64,000 nt of DNA from positions 1 to 64,000 of the forward strand of contig CAMYZO010000003.1 of the NCBI GenBank assembly GCA_947303855.1. The letters are read 5' to 3'. The DNA is from an uncultured Prevotellaceae bacterium (GTDB taxonomy: Bacteria; Bacteroidota; Bacteroidia; Bacteroidales; Bacteroidaceae). The notes under the pieces were generated by a model. That model was not told the origin of the DNA. It ran no database searches and saw nothing but the letters and a program-made list of their open reading frames with translations. This document shows positions 1-9,262 of this stretch, one piece after another; position 1 is the stretch's first letter, and the number at the start of each line of letters is the position of its first letter. The position numbers and the translations under genes are program-made.

Positions 1-55
1 AAATCGTAAATCGAAAATCCGTAAATCGTAAATCGAAAATCCGTAAATCGTAAAT
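1..55. repeat. 22-bp tandem repeat (aaatcgtaaatcgaaaatccgt), about 2.5 copies, may continue left of the window
   Basis: Direct reading: aaatcgtaaatcgaaaatccgt x2 followed by aaatcgtaaat, immediately before the ATG at 57. Confidence 0.9.
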
Positions 56-56
56 A

Positions 57-662
57 ATGGAACTCATTTCAAAAGCCCTGTTTGGGATAGCCAACTCGCT
101 GCTCATTCCCGACGTCATCCTGCTCATCTTCTTCTTCGTCCGTGCCCTCATCATGCTTGGCGGCACGTACAGCCAGTTCATGATTCGCCGCAAGAACAGC
201 CAGCTGCTCGACGACACCATCAAGGAACTGCGGCCGGAGGGTATCGGCCACCTGCGCAGTCTGCTGCCGGAAAAGCCTAATGCGCTGTTTACCAAGTACC
301 TGACTGACCTGCTCAGCCACCCCGCCACCGAGGAGTATGCCGACTTCATCATCAGCCACTATGAGACGGAGGCTGCCAAGGACGTGAACCTCTCGCGCCT
401 GCTCACCAAGCTGGGCCCCGTGCTTGGACTGATAGGCACGCTGATTTCCATGTCGCCAGCCCTCGTAGGACTGTCTACAGGCGACATCTCGGGCATGGCC
501 TACAACATGCAGGTGGTGTTCTCGGCCACCGTCGTCGGTCTGGTCATCTCAGCCGTCGGACTGTTCACCCAGCAGCTCAAGTCGCGTTGGTATGCCAAGG
601 ACGTGAACCGCCTGGACTATGTTTCACGTATTTATCAGCAGAGCCATGAGACGGAGGCGTAA
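57..662 (+). CDS. MotA/TolQ/ExbB-like proton channel family protein
   Basis: Membrane helices and a TolQ/MotA-like core (LSRLLTKLGPVLGLIGTLISMSPALVGLSTGDISGMAYNMQVVFSATVVGLVISAVGLF). Confidence 0.75.
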   Translation: MELISKALFGIANSLLIPDVILLIFFFVRALIMLGGTYSQFMIRRKNSQLLDDTIKELRPEGIGHLRSLLPEKPNALFTKYLTDLLSHPATEEYADFIISHYETEAAKDVNLSRLLTKLGPVLGLIGTLISMSPALVGLSTGDISGMAYNMQVVFSATVVGLVISAVGLFTQQLKSRWYAKDVNRLDYVSRIYQQSHETEA

Positions 663-981
663 CAGCAATATCCTGCAGGAGGACGATGGCGACCCCCTGA
701 GCGTGGTGGTCAATCTGTTCGACGTGGCCATGGTCTTTGCCGTGTCGCTGATGGTGGCCATGGTGATGCACATGAACATGACCGAGGTCTTCGGACAAGA
801 GGACTTTACCATTGTGAAGAACCCGGGCAAGGAGAACATGGAGATTATCACCAAGGAGGGTAAGGAGATAAACACCTACAAGGCCAGTGGGCAGACGACG
901 GAAGGCGGCATGCAGGGCCGTCGGCTGGGCACCGCCTACCAGCTGGACAACGGACAGATTATCTACGTGCCCGACGAGTAA
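646..981 (+). CDS. DUF2149-like small membrane protein, overlaps the upstream gene
   Basis: MRRRRNSNILQEDDGDPLSVVVNLFDVAMVFAVSLMVAMVMH; ATG at 646 overlaps the end of the upstream ORF; paired with a MotA/ExbB-like gene. Confidence 0.7.
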   Translation: MRRRRNSNILQEDDGDPLSVVVNLFDVAMVFAVSLMVAMVMHMNMTEVFGQEDFTIVKNPGKENMEIITKEGKEINTYKASGQTTEGGMQGRRLGTAYQLDNGQIIYVPDE

Positions 982-1058
982 TCGCCGGCAGGCTGTTTAT
1001 TTTACGGTCATTCAGCGATAATCTTCGGAAAAAACTCGTTTGTTACATTGTTTTTTCG

Positions 1059-1066
1059 TACCTTTG
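1059..1066 (+). promoter_or_regulatory. Bacteroidetes-type -7 box (TACCTTTG) upstream of argS
   Basis: TAnnTTTG match 20 bp before the ATG at 1086; a TTTG lies upstream at 1039-1042 with a short spacer. Confidence 0.5.
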
Positions 1067-1085
1067 CAGCCAAAAATTGAAGAAT

Positions 1086-2885
1086 ATGAATATCGAAGCA
1101 CTGATAAGCAAGGCTGCCGGCGAGGCCGTGAAGGCACTCTACGGCATGGAGCCGACGGATAAGATGTTGCAGCTGCAGAAGACGCGCAGCGAGTTTGAAG
1201 GAAACCTGACGCTGGTGGTTTTCCCCTTTGTCAAGGCCGCCAGGAAAAGTCCTGAGCAGACGGCACAGGAGATAGGCCAGTATCTGCAGGAGCACTGTGA
1301 AGCCATCAGCGGTTTCAACGTGGTGAAGGGATTCCTCAACCTGAGCATCGGCGACGGAGCATGGCTCAGTCTGCTGCAGGCTATCGACGAGGATGCCCAC
1401 TTCGGTACGAAGCAGGCCGGCGAGAACTCGCCCCTGGTGATGATAGAATACAGCAGCCCCAATACCAACAAGCCCCTGCACCTGGGCCATGTGCGTAACA
1501 ACCTGCTGGGCTGGTCGCTGGCACAGATTATGGAGGCCAACGGCAACCGCGTGGTGAAGACCAACATTGTGAACGACCGCGGCATACACATCTGCAAGTC
1601 GATGCTGGCCTGGCTGAAGTACGGCAATGGCGAGACGCCGGAGTCGTCGGGCAAGAAGGGCGACCACCTCATCGGCGACTACTACGTCAGCTTTGACAAG
1701 CACTACCGCGAGGAGGTGAAGCAGCTGGTGGCCGAGGGCATGGACGAGGAGAAGGCTAAGCAGGAGGCGCCGCTCATCAAGGAGGCCCACGCCATGCTGG
1801 TGAAATGGGAGCAGGGCGACCCTGAGGTGCGTGCCCTGTGGGAGAAGATGAACGCGTGGGTCTACGCCGGCTTCGATGAGACCTATAAGAAGATGGGTGT
1901 GTCGTTCGACAAGATTTACTACGAGAGCCAGACCTACCTCAAGGGCAAGGCCAAGGTGGAGGAGGGACTCAGCAAGGGGCTCTTCGAGCGCCATGACGAC
2001 GGCAGCGTGTGGGCTGACCTGACTGACGAGGGCCTGGACCAGAAACTGCTGCTGCGCTCCGACGGCACCAGCGTCTACATGACGCAGGACATCGGCACCG
2101 CCGAGATGCGGTTCCAGGACTACCCGATAGACAAGATGATCTACGTTGTGGGCAACGAGCAGAACTACCACTTCCAGGTGCTCTCGATACTGCTCGACCG
2201 CTTAGGCTTCAAGTGGGGTAGGGAGCTGACCCACTTCAGCTACGGCATGGTGGAGCTGCCCAACGGCAAGATGAAGAGCCGCGAGGGCACCGTCGTCGAT
2301 GCCGACGACCTGATGGCGCTGATGGTGGAGGATGCCTACCAGACATCGATGGAACTGGGTAAGTTTGACGATATGACCGAGGAGGAGCGTCGCGAGATTG
2401 CCCGTATCGTGGGTATGGGTGCGCTGAAGTACTTCATCCTGAAGGTCGATGCCCGTAAGAACATGCTCTTTAACCCCGAGGAAAGCATTGATTTCAACGG
2501 CAATACCGGCCCGTTCATCCAGTACACCTACGCCCGTATCCGCAGTATCCTGCGCAAGAGTGGAGAATGTGGAACGGCGGTAGCAAACTCTACACTCTAC
2601 ACTCTACACTCTACACTCTCCGACAAGGAGATAGAGCTGATTCAGAAGATGAACGAGTTTGGCGCTGCCGTGGAGCAGGCCGGCAAGGACTATTCGCCCT
2701 CAGGCATTGCCAACTACACGTATGAGCTGACGAAGATCTTCAACCAGTTCTACCACGACTACTCCATCCTGAACGAGCCTGACGAGCAGAAGAAGACCGT
2801 CCGTCTGGTGCTGGCCCGCAATGTGGCCAAGATTATCAAGACCGCCATGGGCCTGCTGGGCATCGAGGTGCCTGAGCGCATGTAA
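1086..2885 (+). CDS. argS: Arginyl-tRNA synthetase
   Basis: Class I signature EYSSPNTNKPLHLGHVRNNLLG; KMKSREGTVVDADDL; typical C-terminal domain ending GLLGIEVPERM. Confidence 0.97.
   Translation: MNIEALISKAAGEAVKALYGMEPTDKMLQLQKTRSEFEGNLTLVVFPFVKAARKSPEQTAQEIGQYLQEHCEAISGFNVVKGFLNLSIGDGAWLSLLQAIDEDAHFGTKQAGENSPLVMIEYSSPNTNKPLHLGHVRNNLLGWSLAQIMEANGNRVVKTNIVNDRGIHICKSMLAWLKYGNGETPESSGKKGDHLIGDYYVSFDKHYREEVKQLVAEGMDEEKAKQEAPLIKEAHAMLVKWEQGDPEVRALWEKMNAWVYAGFDETYKKMGVSFDKIYYESQTYLKGKAKVEEGLSKGLFERHDDGSVWADLTDEGLDQKLLLRSDGTSVYMTQDIGTAEMRFQDYPIDKMIYVVGNEQNYHFQVLSILLDRLGFKWGRELTHFSYGMVELPNGKMKSREGTVVDADDLMALMVEDAYQTSMELGKFDDMTEEERREIARIVGMGALKYFILKVDARKNMLFNPEESIDFNGNTGPFIQYTYARIRSILRKSGECGTAVANSTLYTLHSTLSDKEIELIQKMNEFGAAVEQAGKDYSPSGIANYTYELTKIFNQFYHDYSILNEPDEQKKTVRLVLARNVAKIIKTAMGLLGIEVPERM
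2589..2616 (+). repeat. 7-bp tandem repeat (TCTACAC)x4 inside argS
   Basis: tctacactctacactctacactctacac read directly; encodes STLYTLHST. Confidence 0.9.
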
Positions 2886-2906
2886 ACTAACGACAACTGA
2901 GACAAC

Positions 2907-3371
2907 TTGGACAACTTCAATCCGCCAGACTACAGACACGACACGGTGCTGCCGCTACCCATGGAGGTGACGGCAGACGCCTGGGCCGTGGATGCCGCCT
3001 GTTCAGGCAATCCGGGACCGATGGAGTATCAGGCCATCGACCTGCAGACCGGCGCCCGTGTGTTCCACTACGGCCCGGTACACGGCACCAACAACATTGG
3101 CGAGTTCCTGGCCATTGTCCATGCCCTGGCGCTCTGCTGGCAGCACGGTCTGTACACGAAGACCATCTACAGCGACTCCGTCAACGCCATGCTGTGGGTC
3201 AGGAAACGGCAGTGCAAGACCAAGCTTGAACGCACGCCGCAGACAGAGCCGCTCTATCAAATCATTGCGCGGGCCGAAAACTGGCTGCGCACCCACGATT
3301 TCCGCAATCCAATTCTGAAGTGGGAGACCCAGAAATGGGGTGAAGTGCCCGCCGACTTTGGCCGTAAATAG
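2907..3371 (+). CDS. Ribonuclease H-like protein (start may be TTG 2907 or ATG 2961)
   Basis: WAVDAACSGNPGPMEYQAID...NNIGEFLAIVHAL...YSDSVNAMLWV, RNase HI-like D-E-D pattern. Confidence 0.85.
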   Translation: MDNFNPPDYRHDTVLPLPMEVTADAWAVDAACSGNPGPMEYQAIDLQTGARVFHYGPVHGTNNIGEFLAIVHALALCWQHGLYTKTIYSDSVNAMLWVRKRQCKTKLERTPQTEPLYQIIARAENWLRTHDFRNPILKWETQKWGEVPADFGRK

Positions 3372-3479
3372 CCGAAATCATTCCGCTTTAATTCTTTTTA
3401 ACCATAGCAAGGCGCATTCCCGCAGATTTTTTTCATAAATTTGCAGGCAATTAACTGTTATGACGTGTGCTAAGAAAGA

Positions 3480-6365
3480 ATGACTGATATAATCTTATCT
3501 AGTTTTCTTAGCTTGTTCGCCTTGTTTGGCAAGGAGGAGCAAGTAGATGAGACATGGGCTAAAACCATGTTGGCAAACTACCTGCGCCACCATTTCGGCA
3601 TACGTAACATCGACACCTATCTTGACCTGTACAGCGACCTGCGCGGGGCCTACGAGATGACCGGCGAGCTGAATGTGGAACAGACCGTCAAGACCATCTG
3701 CGCCAACCTCCACGGTAAGATTTCCGTGCGCGAAGAGTCGCTGCTGCTGCTCCGACTCATGGAGTTCTGTGGCTACAGGGCCGAGGGACGGTCGGCAGTC
3801 ATGTTCCGGGCCATGGCTGACGAATTTCACATACCAGCTACCGAGTTTGCCGAGTTCAGCGACTATGTGGAGGGCCGTGAGACCAGTCACGTCATGATAC
3901 ACCGTCTGCCAGATACCGACGGGCAGCTGAAGACGCTGCTCCATCCCGTAACCAGGCAGCTGCTCTTTACCTATACCGGCAACGACACCGTCATGCTGAA
4001 CGATGTGCCCGTGCTGTCGGGCACCTATCAGCGCTGGATGCGCAGCAGTGTGCTCAAAGGCAAGGGTGGGCGCCCTACGTACTACTCCACCATCATCGAC
4101 GCCTACCGGCGTAGGAATGGCGAGGTGGTCAGCCGCATGCAGCGGGTGGATTTCTGTGGCCGCGACATCAACTTCCGCTTCCCGGGAAGCGAGAATGGCA
4201 TGCATAACCTGAGCTTCAACCTGCATAGCGGCGAACTGCTGGCCATCATGGGCGGCTCGGGCACGGGTAAGACCACCCTCCTGTCGCTGCTCAACGGCAC
4301 GCTGAGGCCGCAGGAGGGTACCATCACCATCAACGGGCACGACATCAGCGAGCCGGCAGCCAAGGCACTCATAGGCTTCGTACCGCAAGACGACCTGCTG
4401 ATAGAGGAGCTGACGGTCTACCAGAACCTGTGGTTCACGGCCCGCCTGTGCTTTGAGGGCATGGCCGACGAAGATCTGGACCGCCGCGTCATGAAGACGC
4501 TGAAGGACCTGGGACTGGAGGCCGCCCGCGACCTGAAGGTAGGGTCGGCTATCAACAAATTTATCAGCGGCGGACAGCGCAAGCGCCTGAACATCGCCCT
4601 GGAACTGATACGCGAACCGGCAGTACTGTTCCTTGACGAGCCTACGTCGGGCCTGTCGTCGGCCGATACCGAGCGGGTGGTCAACCTGCTGAAGGAGCAG
4701 ACGCTGAAAGGCAAGCTCATCATCGTCAACATCCACCAGCCGTCGAGCGACGTCTATAAGCTCTTCGACCGTCTGTGGCTGCTCGACCGTGGCGGCTACC
4801 CCGTGTTCGACGGCAACCCCATTGACGCCATTACCTATTTCAAGGAGGCTGCCTGCTATGCCGACGCGGCCACCAGTGCCTGTCCCACCTGCGGCAATGT
4901 CAACCCTGAGGTGGTGCTGAACATCATCGACGAGAAGGCCATCAGCAACAGCGGCGAACTGTCGGATGAGCGGAAGATGACGCCGCAGGCCTGGCACGAG
5001 CTCTACCTCTCGCGCCGTCCGCAGCTGGCGGCACCGCAGGTGAGCGATGTACCGCCGTCTGACCAGCGCCAGCCTAACCGCTTGAAGCAGCTGCTCATCT
5101 TCCTGCAGCGCAACTACCAGACGAAGAAGACCAACCTGCAATACCTGCTCATCACCCTGCTCGAAGCACCGGCACTGGCCGTCATCTGTGCCCTGCTGAC
5201 GCGCTTTGCACCGCCGGAGGGCTATTCCGTCATGCAGAACAAGAACCTGGTGAGCTACTTCTTCATGGCCGTCATCGTGGCCACCTTCATTGGCATGAGC
5301 GGGTCGGCAGAGGAAATCATACGTGACCGCGCCCTGCTGAAGCGTGAGAAGTTCCTGCACCTGTCGTACGGCAGTTACATCTGGTCGAAAATACTCTTTA
5401 CCGCCGGCGTGTCGCTCCTGCAGACGATGCTCTTCATTGCCGTGGGCAATGCTATCATGGGACTGCACGGGCTCTTTGGCACATGGTGGCTCATACTCTT
5501 CGTGACAGCCTTCCTGGCCAATCTCACGGGGCTGCTGCTGTCGCAGTGTCTCAGTTCGGTGGTGGCCATCTATATCAGCATACCCCTGCTGCTCATACCA
5601 CAGATTCTGCTCTGCGGACTGGTGGTGAGCTTCCAGGACCTGACACCGCGCAGCACCACAGGCAACGTGCCCGTCGTAGGCGACCTCATACCGTCGCGCT
5701 GGGCCTACGAAGCCCTGGCCGTGACATCGTTCACCGACAATCCCTACGAGAGGCTCTTCTTCGATACCGACCGCGAGAAGTACCAGACAGTGTTCTACAC
5801 TGCCGGTGTGCTCTATGAGCTGCAGTCGCAACTGGAAACCATGAACGATGAAAAGCAGCGCGGACGTGAGGTGAAGCCCGCACATCTGCAGACCATCAAG
5901 GACAACCTGCCCCGGCTGACGGCCTATACCGGGCAGCAGCCGTACAGCGGCGACTACAGCTATGCGTCGCTGTACCAATATATGAAGGATGCCGAGCGCG
6001 TGCTGAACAAGCGCGGCAACGAGGCCACCCTGCTGGGCGACCGCAAGATGAGCGAACTGATACGGCTGCAGGGCAGGGACAACCTGCTGCAGCTGAAGCG
6101 CGACAACTATAACCTGAAACTGGAGGAGATGGTGACAGGGGCCGACCAGGGCCGCCTGCTCGACGTCATCGACAACCAGATAGTGCCCCGTGCCGGACTG
6201 GTTTTCCTGACACCTGCCAGCCACGTAGGGCGTGCCCCTTTCTACAGCAGCGAGAAAATCATCGGGCCATGGCATGTCAAGACGCTGTGGTTCAACTTGG
6301 CTGTGATGCTGCTCATGAGTGTGATAGTCATTGTATTATTAATAACTAAACTTTTAGCAAAATGA
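3480..6365 (+). CDS. Fused ABC transporter (ATPase plus ABC-2/ABCG-like permease) with an N-terminal TerB-like region
   Basis: Walker A GGSGTGKTTLL, signature ISGGQRKRLNIALELIREPAVLFLDEPTSGLSSAD, then multiple TM helices. Confidence 0.88.
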   Translation: MTDIILSSFLSLFALFGKEEQVDETWAKTMLANYLRHHFGIRNIDTYLDLYSDLRGAYEMTGELNVEQTVKTICANLHGKISVREESLLLLRLMEFCGYRAEGRSAVMFRAMADEFHIPATEFAEFSDYVEGRETSHVMIHRLPDTDGQLKTLLHPVTRQLLFTYTGNDTVMLNDVPVLSGTYQRWMRSSVLKGKGGRPTYYSTIIDAYRRRNGEVVSRMQRVDFCGRDINFRFPGSENGMHNLSFNLHSGELLAIMGGSGTGKTTLLSLLNGTLRPQEGTITINGHDISEPAAKALIGFVPQDDLLIEELTVYQNLWFTARLCFEGMADEDLDRRVMKTLKDLGLEAARDLKVGSAINKFISGGQRKRLNIALELIREPAVLFLDEPTSGLSSADTERVVNLLKEQTLKGKLIIVNIHQPSSDVYKLFDRLWLLDRGGYPVFDGNPIDAITYFKEAACYADAATSACPTCGNVNPEVVLNIIDEKAISNSGELSDERKMTPQAWHELYLSRRPQLAAPQVSDVPPSDQRQPNRLKQLLIFLQRNYQTKKTNLQYLLITLLEAPALAVICALLTRFAPPEGYSVMQNKNLVSYFFMAVIVATFIGMSGSAEEIIRDRALLKREKFLHLSYGSYIWSKILFTAGVSLLQTMLFIAVGNAIMGLHGLFGTWWLILFVTAFLANLTGLLLSQCLSSVVAIYISIPLLLIPQILLCGLVVSFQDLTPRSTTGNVPVVGDLIPSRWAYEALAVTSFTDNPYERLFFDTDREKYQTVFYTAGVLYELQSQLETMNDEKQRGREVKPAHLQTIKDNLPRLTAYTGQQPYSGDYSYASLYQYMKDAERVLNKRGNEATLLGDRKMSELIRLQGRDNLLQLKRDNYNLKLEEMVTGADQGRLLDVIDNQIVPRAGLVFLTPASHVGRAPFYSSEKIIGPWHVKTLWFNLAVMLLMSVIVIVLLITKLLAK

Positions 6366-7171
6366 AGAAATTATCTATTCTCGCCGTGGCTTTCGCAGCC
6401 ATGACATTTGCCGCCTGCGGTGGCAACAAGAGCGCTCAGACAGCTGAGCAGGAAGACACCCTGAAGACCTTCGAACAGGCCCAGATTGAAGCCAGCATCA
6501 AGATGCACTTCGACAGCCTGGCCAATGAACTGGGTAAGCTCCAGCAACTGCCCATCGTCGCTAAGGACGGCAAGATCAGCCTGACCGACCAGGAGAAGCA
6601 GGTGAAGCCCGACTATCTGCTTGACCTGGCTGCTGCCGACAACGCCATGACACTGTCTGAGAAATACCGCGTACTGAGTGCTATCGAGGTTGACAAGGAA
6701 CTGGCCAAGCTCTACGACATGCCTGTTGACGGCTATGACCAGGCTATTGCCAAGCTGGCTGCCGAGATTAACGACCCGTCGTTCAAGGCTGCTGAGGATG
6801 CCGCTGGTGTCTACGAGGCCACACAGGCTCTCTATGACGCCATGAACGAGAACGGTCGCATCAACTACTTCTGGCAGATTGTGGCTACCTCGCTGGTAGA
6901 GCAGCTCTATATCACCTCTCAGAACACCGACAAGTTTATTGGTTCGTTCACCGACGAGAATGCTGCCAACGTCACCTTCCGTCTTATCCTCATTCAGGAT
7001 GCCCTGGACCGTCTGACAGAGTACGACCCCGAGTTGTCGCCCGTGGCTCAGGCCATCTCGCCGCTGGCTGTGCTGAACGCAACAACCGTCAGCGAGTTCA
7101 AGGCTCAGCTGGCTGAGGCCAAGGAGCAGATTGCCAAGTCGCGCAACGATCTGGTGAACCTGGCTAAGTAA
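6362..7171 (+). CDS. Putative lipoprotein of unknown function, overlaps the ABC transporter gene by 4 bp
   Basis: MKKLSILAVAFAAMTFAACGG lipobox; ATGA-type overlap. Confidence 0.75.
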   Translation: MKKLSILAVAFAAMTFAACGGNKSAQTAEQEDTLKTFEQAQIEASIKMHFDSLANELGKLQQLPIVAKDGKISLTDQEKQVKPDYLLDLAAADNAMTLSEKYRVLSAIEVDKELAKLYDMPVDGYDQAIAKLAAEINDPSFKAAEDAAGVYEATQALYDAMNENGRINYFWQIVATSLVEQLYITSQNTDKFIGSFTDENAANVTFRLILIQDALDRLTEYDPELSPVAQAISPLAVLNATTVSEFKAQLAEAKEQIAKSRNDLVNLAK

Positions 7172-7190
7172 GTCGGAGAGGATTTTTCAC

Positions 7191-8123
7191 CTATTCCATA
7201 CGGCAGTAGCTTACAATCAAGTTACTGCCGTATGTTTTTTGCCCGATGACGGCAGCGGAGGCAGGCAGCTGGGGAGCCCGCGTGCCATCGGCAACGGTCA
7301 GCGACAGGTTGGTCTCAACGCGTATCTCGTCCCACAGCCCCTTTTCCAGAAACGACAGCAGCGTCTGTGCCCCGCCCTCAACGATGAGCGACTGTACGCC
7401 GTGGGCATGAAGGCTCTCCAGGTTCAGGGGGTGCTGGTGGTCGATGACCAGACGGCGGGGGGAGGGACCGTGCCAGTGGCGGACGGTCAGCTGCGGGTGC
7501 TCGCGCTCGTTGGTGATGCGCCCCACGAGGATGGCATCCTCCTCAGCCCTGAGCTTGTGTGCCAGCATCTGGGTGAAGGCTGAGGATATCTGCAGGGGCT
7601 GGCCGTGGTCGTCGATGAAGCCGTTGGCCGTCTGTGCCCATTTTAATATGATGTACGGGCGATGCGCGCGATGGAACGTCAGGAAACGGCGGTTCAGCCA
7701 GCGACACTCTGCTTCCAGAACGCCGACGGTGACATCGATGCCGGCATCGCGCAACTTCTGGATGCCGCGGCCCTGCACCTCGGCAAAATCATCCTGACAG
7801 CCTACCACCACACGCCGCACGCCTTTGCTGATAATCAGGTCGGCACAGGGCGGCGTCTTTCCGTAGTGTGAGCAGGGCTCCAGACTGACGTATATCGTTG
7901 CCTCGCCCAGCAGTGCCTCGTCCTCGGGCCTGACCGATGCGAAGGCGTTCACCTCGGCATGGCCCTCGCCACACCGCACGTGATAGCCCTCGCCGATAAT
8001 CCTGCCGTCGGCACTTACAATGACGGCTCCCACCATGGGGTTGGGCTTAGCATTCTGCTGTCCGTTCTGTGCCAGCTGGATGCAGCGGCGCATCCATCTC
8101 TTGTCTTCTCTCGTTGCTGCCAT
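7191..8123 (-). CDS. ribD: Bifunctional riboflavin deaminase/reductase
   Basis: CGEGHAEVNAFA ... VSLEPCSHYGKTPPCADLI zinc deaminase motifs plus reductase half (LIVEGGAQTLLSF). Confidence 0.95.
   Translation of the reverse strand: MAATREDKRWMRRCIQLAQNGQQNAKPNPMVGAVIVSADGRIIGEGYHVRCGEGHAEVNAFASVRPEDEALLGEATIYVSLEPCSHYGKTPPCADLIISKGVRRVVVGCQDDFAEVQGRGIQKLRDAGIDVTVGVLEAECRWLNRRFLTFHRAHRPYIILKWAQTANGFIDDHGQPLQISSAFTQMLAHKLRAEEDAILVGRITNEREHPQLTVRHWHGPSPRRLVIDHQHPLNLESLHAHGVQSLIVEGGAQTLLSFLEKGLWDEIRVETNLSLTVADGTRAPQLPASAAVIGQKTYGSNLIVSYCRME
7197..7240. terminator. Hairpin plus T-run between the convergent lipoprotein gene and ribD; lies inside ribD 3' codons
   Basis: catacggcagtagctt / aagttactgccgtatg followed by tttttt. 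Confidence 0.75.
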
Positions 8124-8243
8124 GATTCTTTTGCTCGCTTGTTTCTGCCTGCAAATATAACCATTTTATTTCATTCCGCCATCACTTGTCCCATTTTTTA
8201 TGTATTTCCGCCATTCTTGCTCCTGTTTTCAAAAAATAATTCT

Positions 8244-8251
8244 TACCTTTG
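8244..8251 (+). promoter_or_regulatory. -7 box (TACCTTTG) upstream of manA
   Basis: TAnnTTTG match 29 bp before the ATG at 8280. Confidence 0.5.
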
Positions 8252-8279
8252 CAGCATTCAAGCAAAACTGTGTTAAGAT

Positions 8280-9257
8280 ATGAAACCATACAAGTTTGAG
8301 CCTTATCTGAAGACAACTCTCTGGGGGGGCTATCAGATAGCACCCTTCAAGGGCATTTTTACGGCTCAGCCCAACATCGGCGAGAGCTGGGAGATTAGTG
8401 GCGTACCCGGACATGAGAGCGTGGCTATAGAACGCGGCCTCATTGACGACGTCGACGTGGGCCTGACGCTGACTGAACTGATTGACAAGTACAAGGGACT
8501 GCTGGTGGGCCAGAAGGTCTACAAGAAGTACGGTAACAAGTTCCCGCTGCTGGTGAAGTTCATCGACTCGCGCCAGGACCTCTCCGTACAGGTACACCCC
8601 GACGACAAGCTGGCCATGGAGCGTCACGGCTGCGCCGGCAAAACCGAGATGTGGTATGTCATCAAGAGTGATGTCGGCTCGAAAATCTACGCCGGTCTGA
8701 AGAAGAACATCACCCCCGACGACTACGAGCAGCTGGCCACGGCTGAGCCCGTGAACGGCCACTCGCCCATGCAGGACGTCATTGCCACCCACGAGGCCCA
8801 CGACGGCGACCTGTACTTCCTGCCTGCCGGCCGTCTGCATGCCATCGGTGCCGGCAACTTCCTGGCGGAGATTCAGGAAACGTCAGACATTACCTACCGC
8901 GTCTACGACTTCGGGCGCAAGGATGCCCATGGCAATCCCCGCGAACTGCATATTGAACAGGCCAAAGACGCCATCGACTACCGTGTGTGGCCGGAGTACC
9001 GCACGTCATACGACTCGACGAAGCCCATCTCGCAACTCATCAACTGCCCCCACTTCGTTGTCCACCGCGTCGTCGTGCAGGTGGCGTCGCAGGTGGATTT
9101 CCACTGCGACTCCTTCGTGGTGGTGATGTGCCTGTGGGGCGAGGCCAATATCAACGGCATCAGCATCCGCCAGGGCGAGACCATCCTGGTGCCGGCCAGC
9201 GAGAACGTGCTTTACATCTTCGGTAACGCCTCGTTCCTGACGGCCACTATCGGCTGA
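8280..9257 (+). CDS. manA: Mannose-6-phosphate isomerase, class I type
   Basis: FIDSRQDLSVQVHPDD, GKTEMWYVI, LPAGRLHAIGAGNFLAEIQETSDITYRVYDF. Confidence 0.92.
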   Translation: MKPYKFEPYLKTTLWGGYQIAPFKGIFTAQPNIGESWEISGVPGHESVAIERGLIDDVDVGLTLTELIDKYKGLLVGQKVYKKYGNKFPLLVKFIDSRQDLSVQVHPDDKLAMERHGCAGKTEMWYVIKSDVGSKIYAGLKKNITPDDYEQLATAEPVNGHSPMQDVIATHEAHDGDLYFLPAGRLHAIGAGNFLAEIQETSDITYRVYDFGRKDAHGNPRELHIEQAKDAIDYRVWPEYRTSYDSTKPISQLINCPHFVVHRVVVQVASQVDFHCDSFVVVMCLWGEANINGISIRQGETILVPASENVLYIFGNASFLTATIG

Positions 9258-9262
9258 CGGTT

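Noticed and set aside
1008-2171. 387-aa minus-strand ORF opposite argS
   Set aside because: Antisense to clear argS; His/Leu/Val-rich translation typical of shadow ORFs.
3495-6275. 926-aa minus-strand ORF opposite the ABC transporter
   Set aside because: Antisense shadow of a well-recognised ABC transporter; no recognisable domains; caused by GC-rich codon bias.
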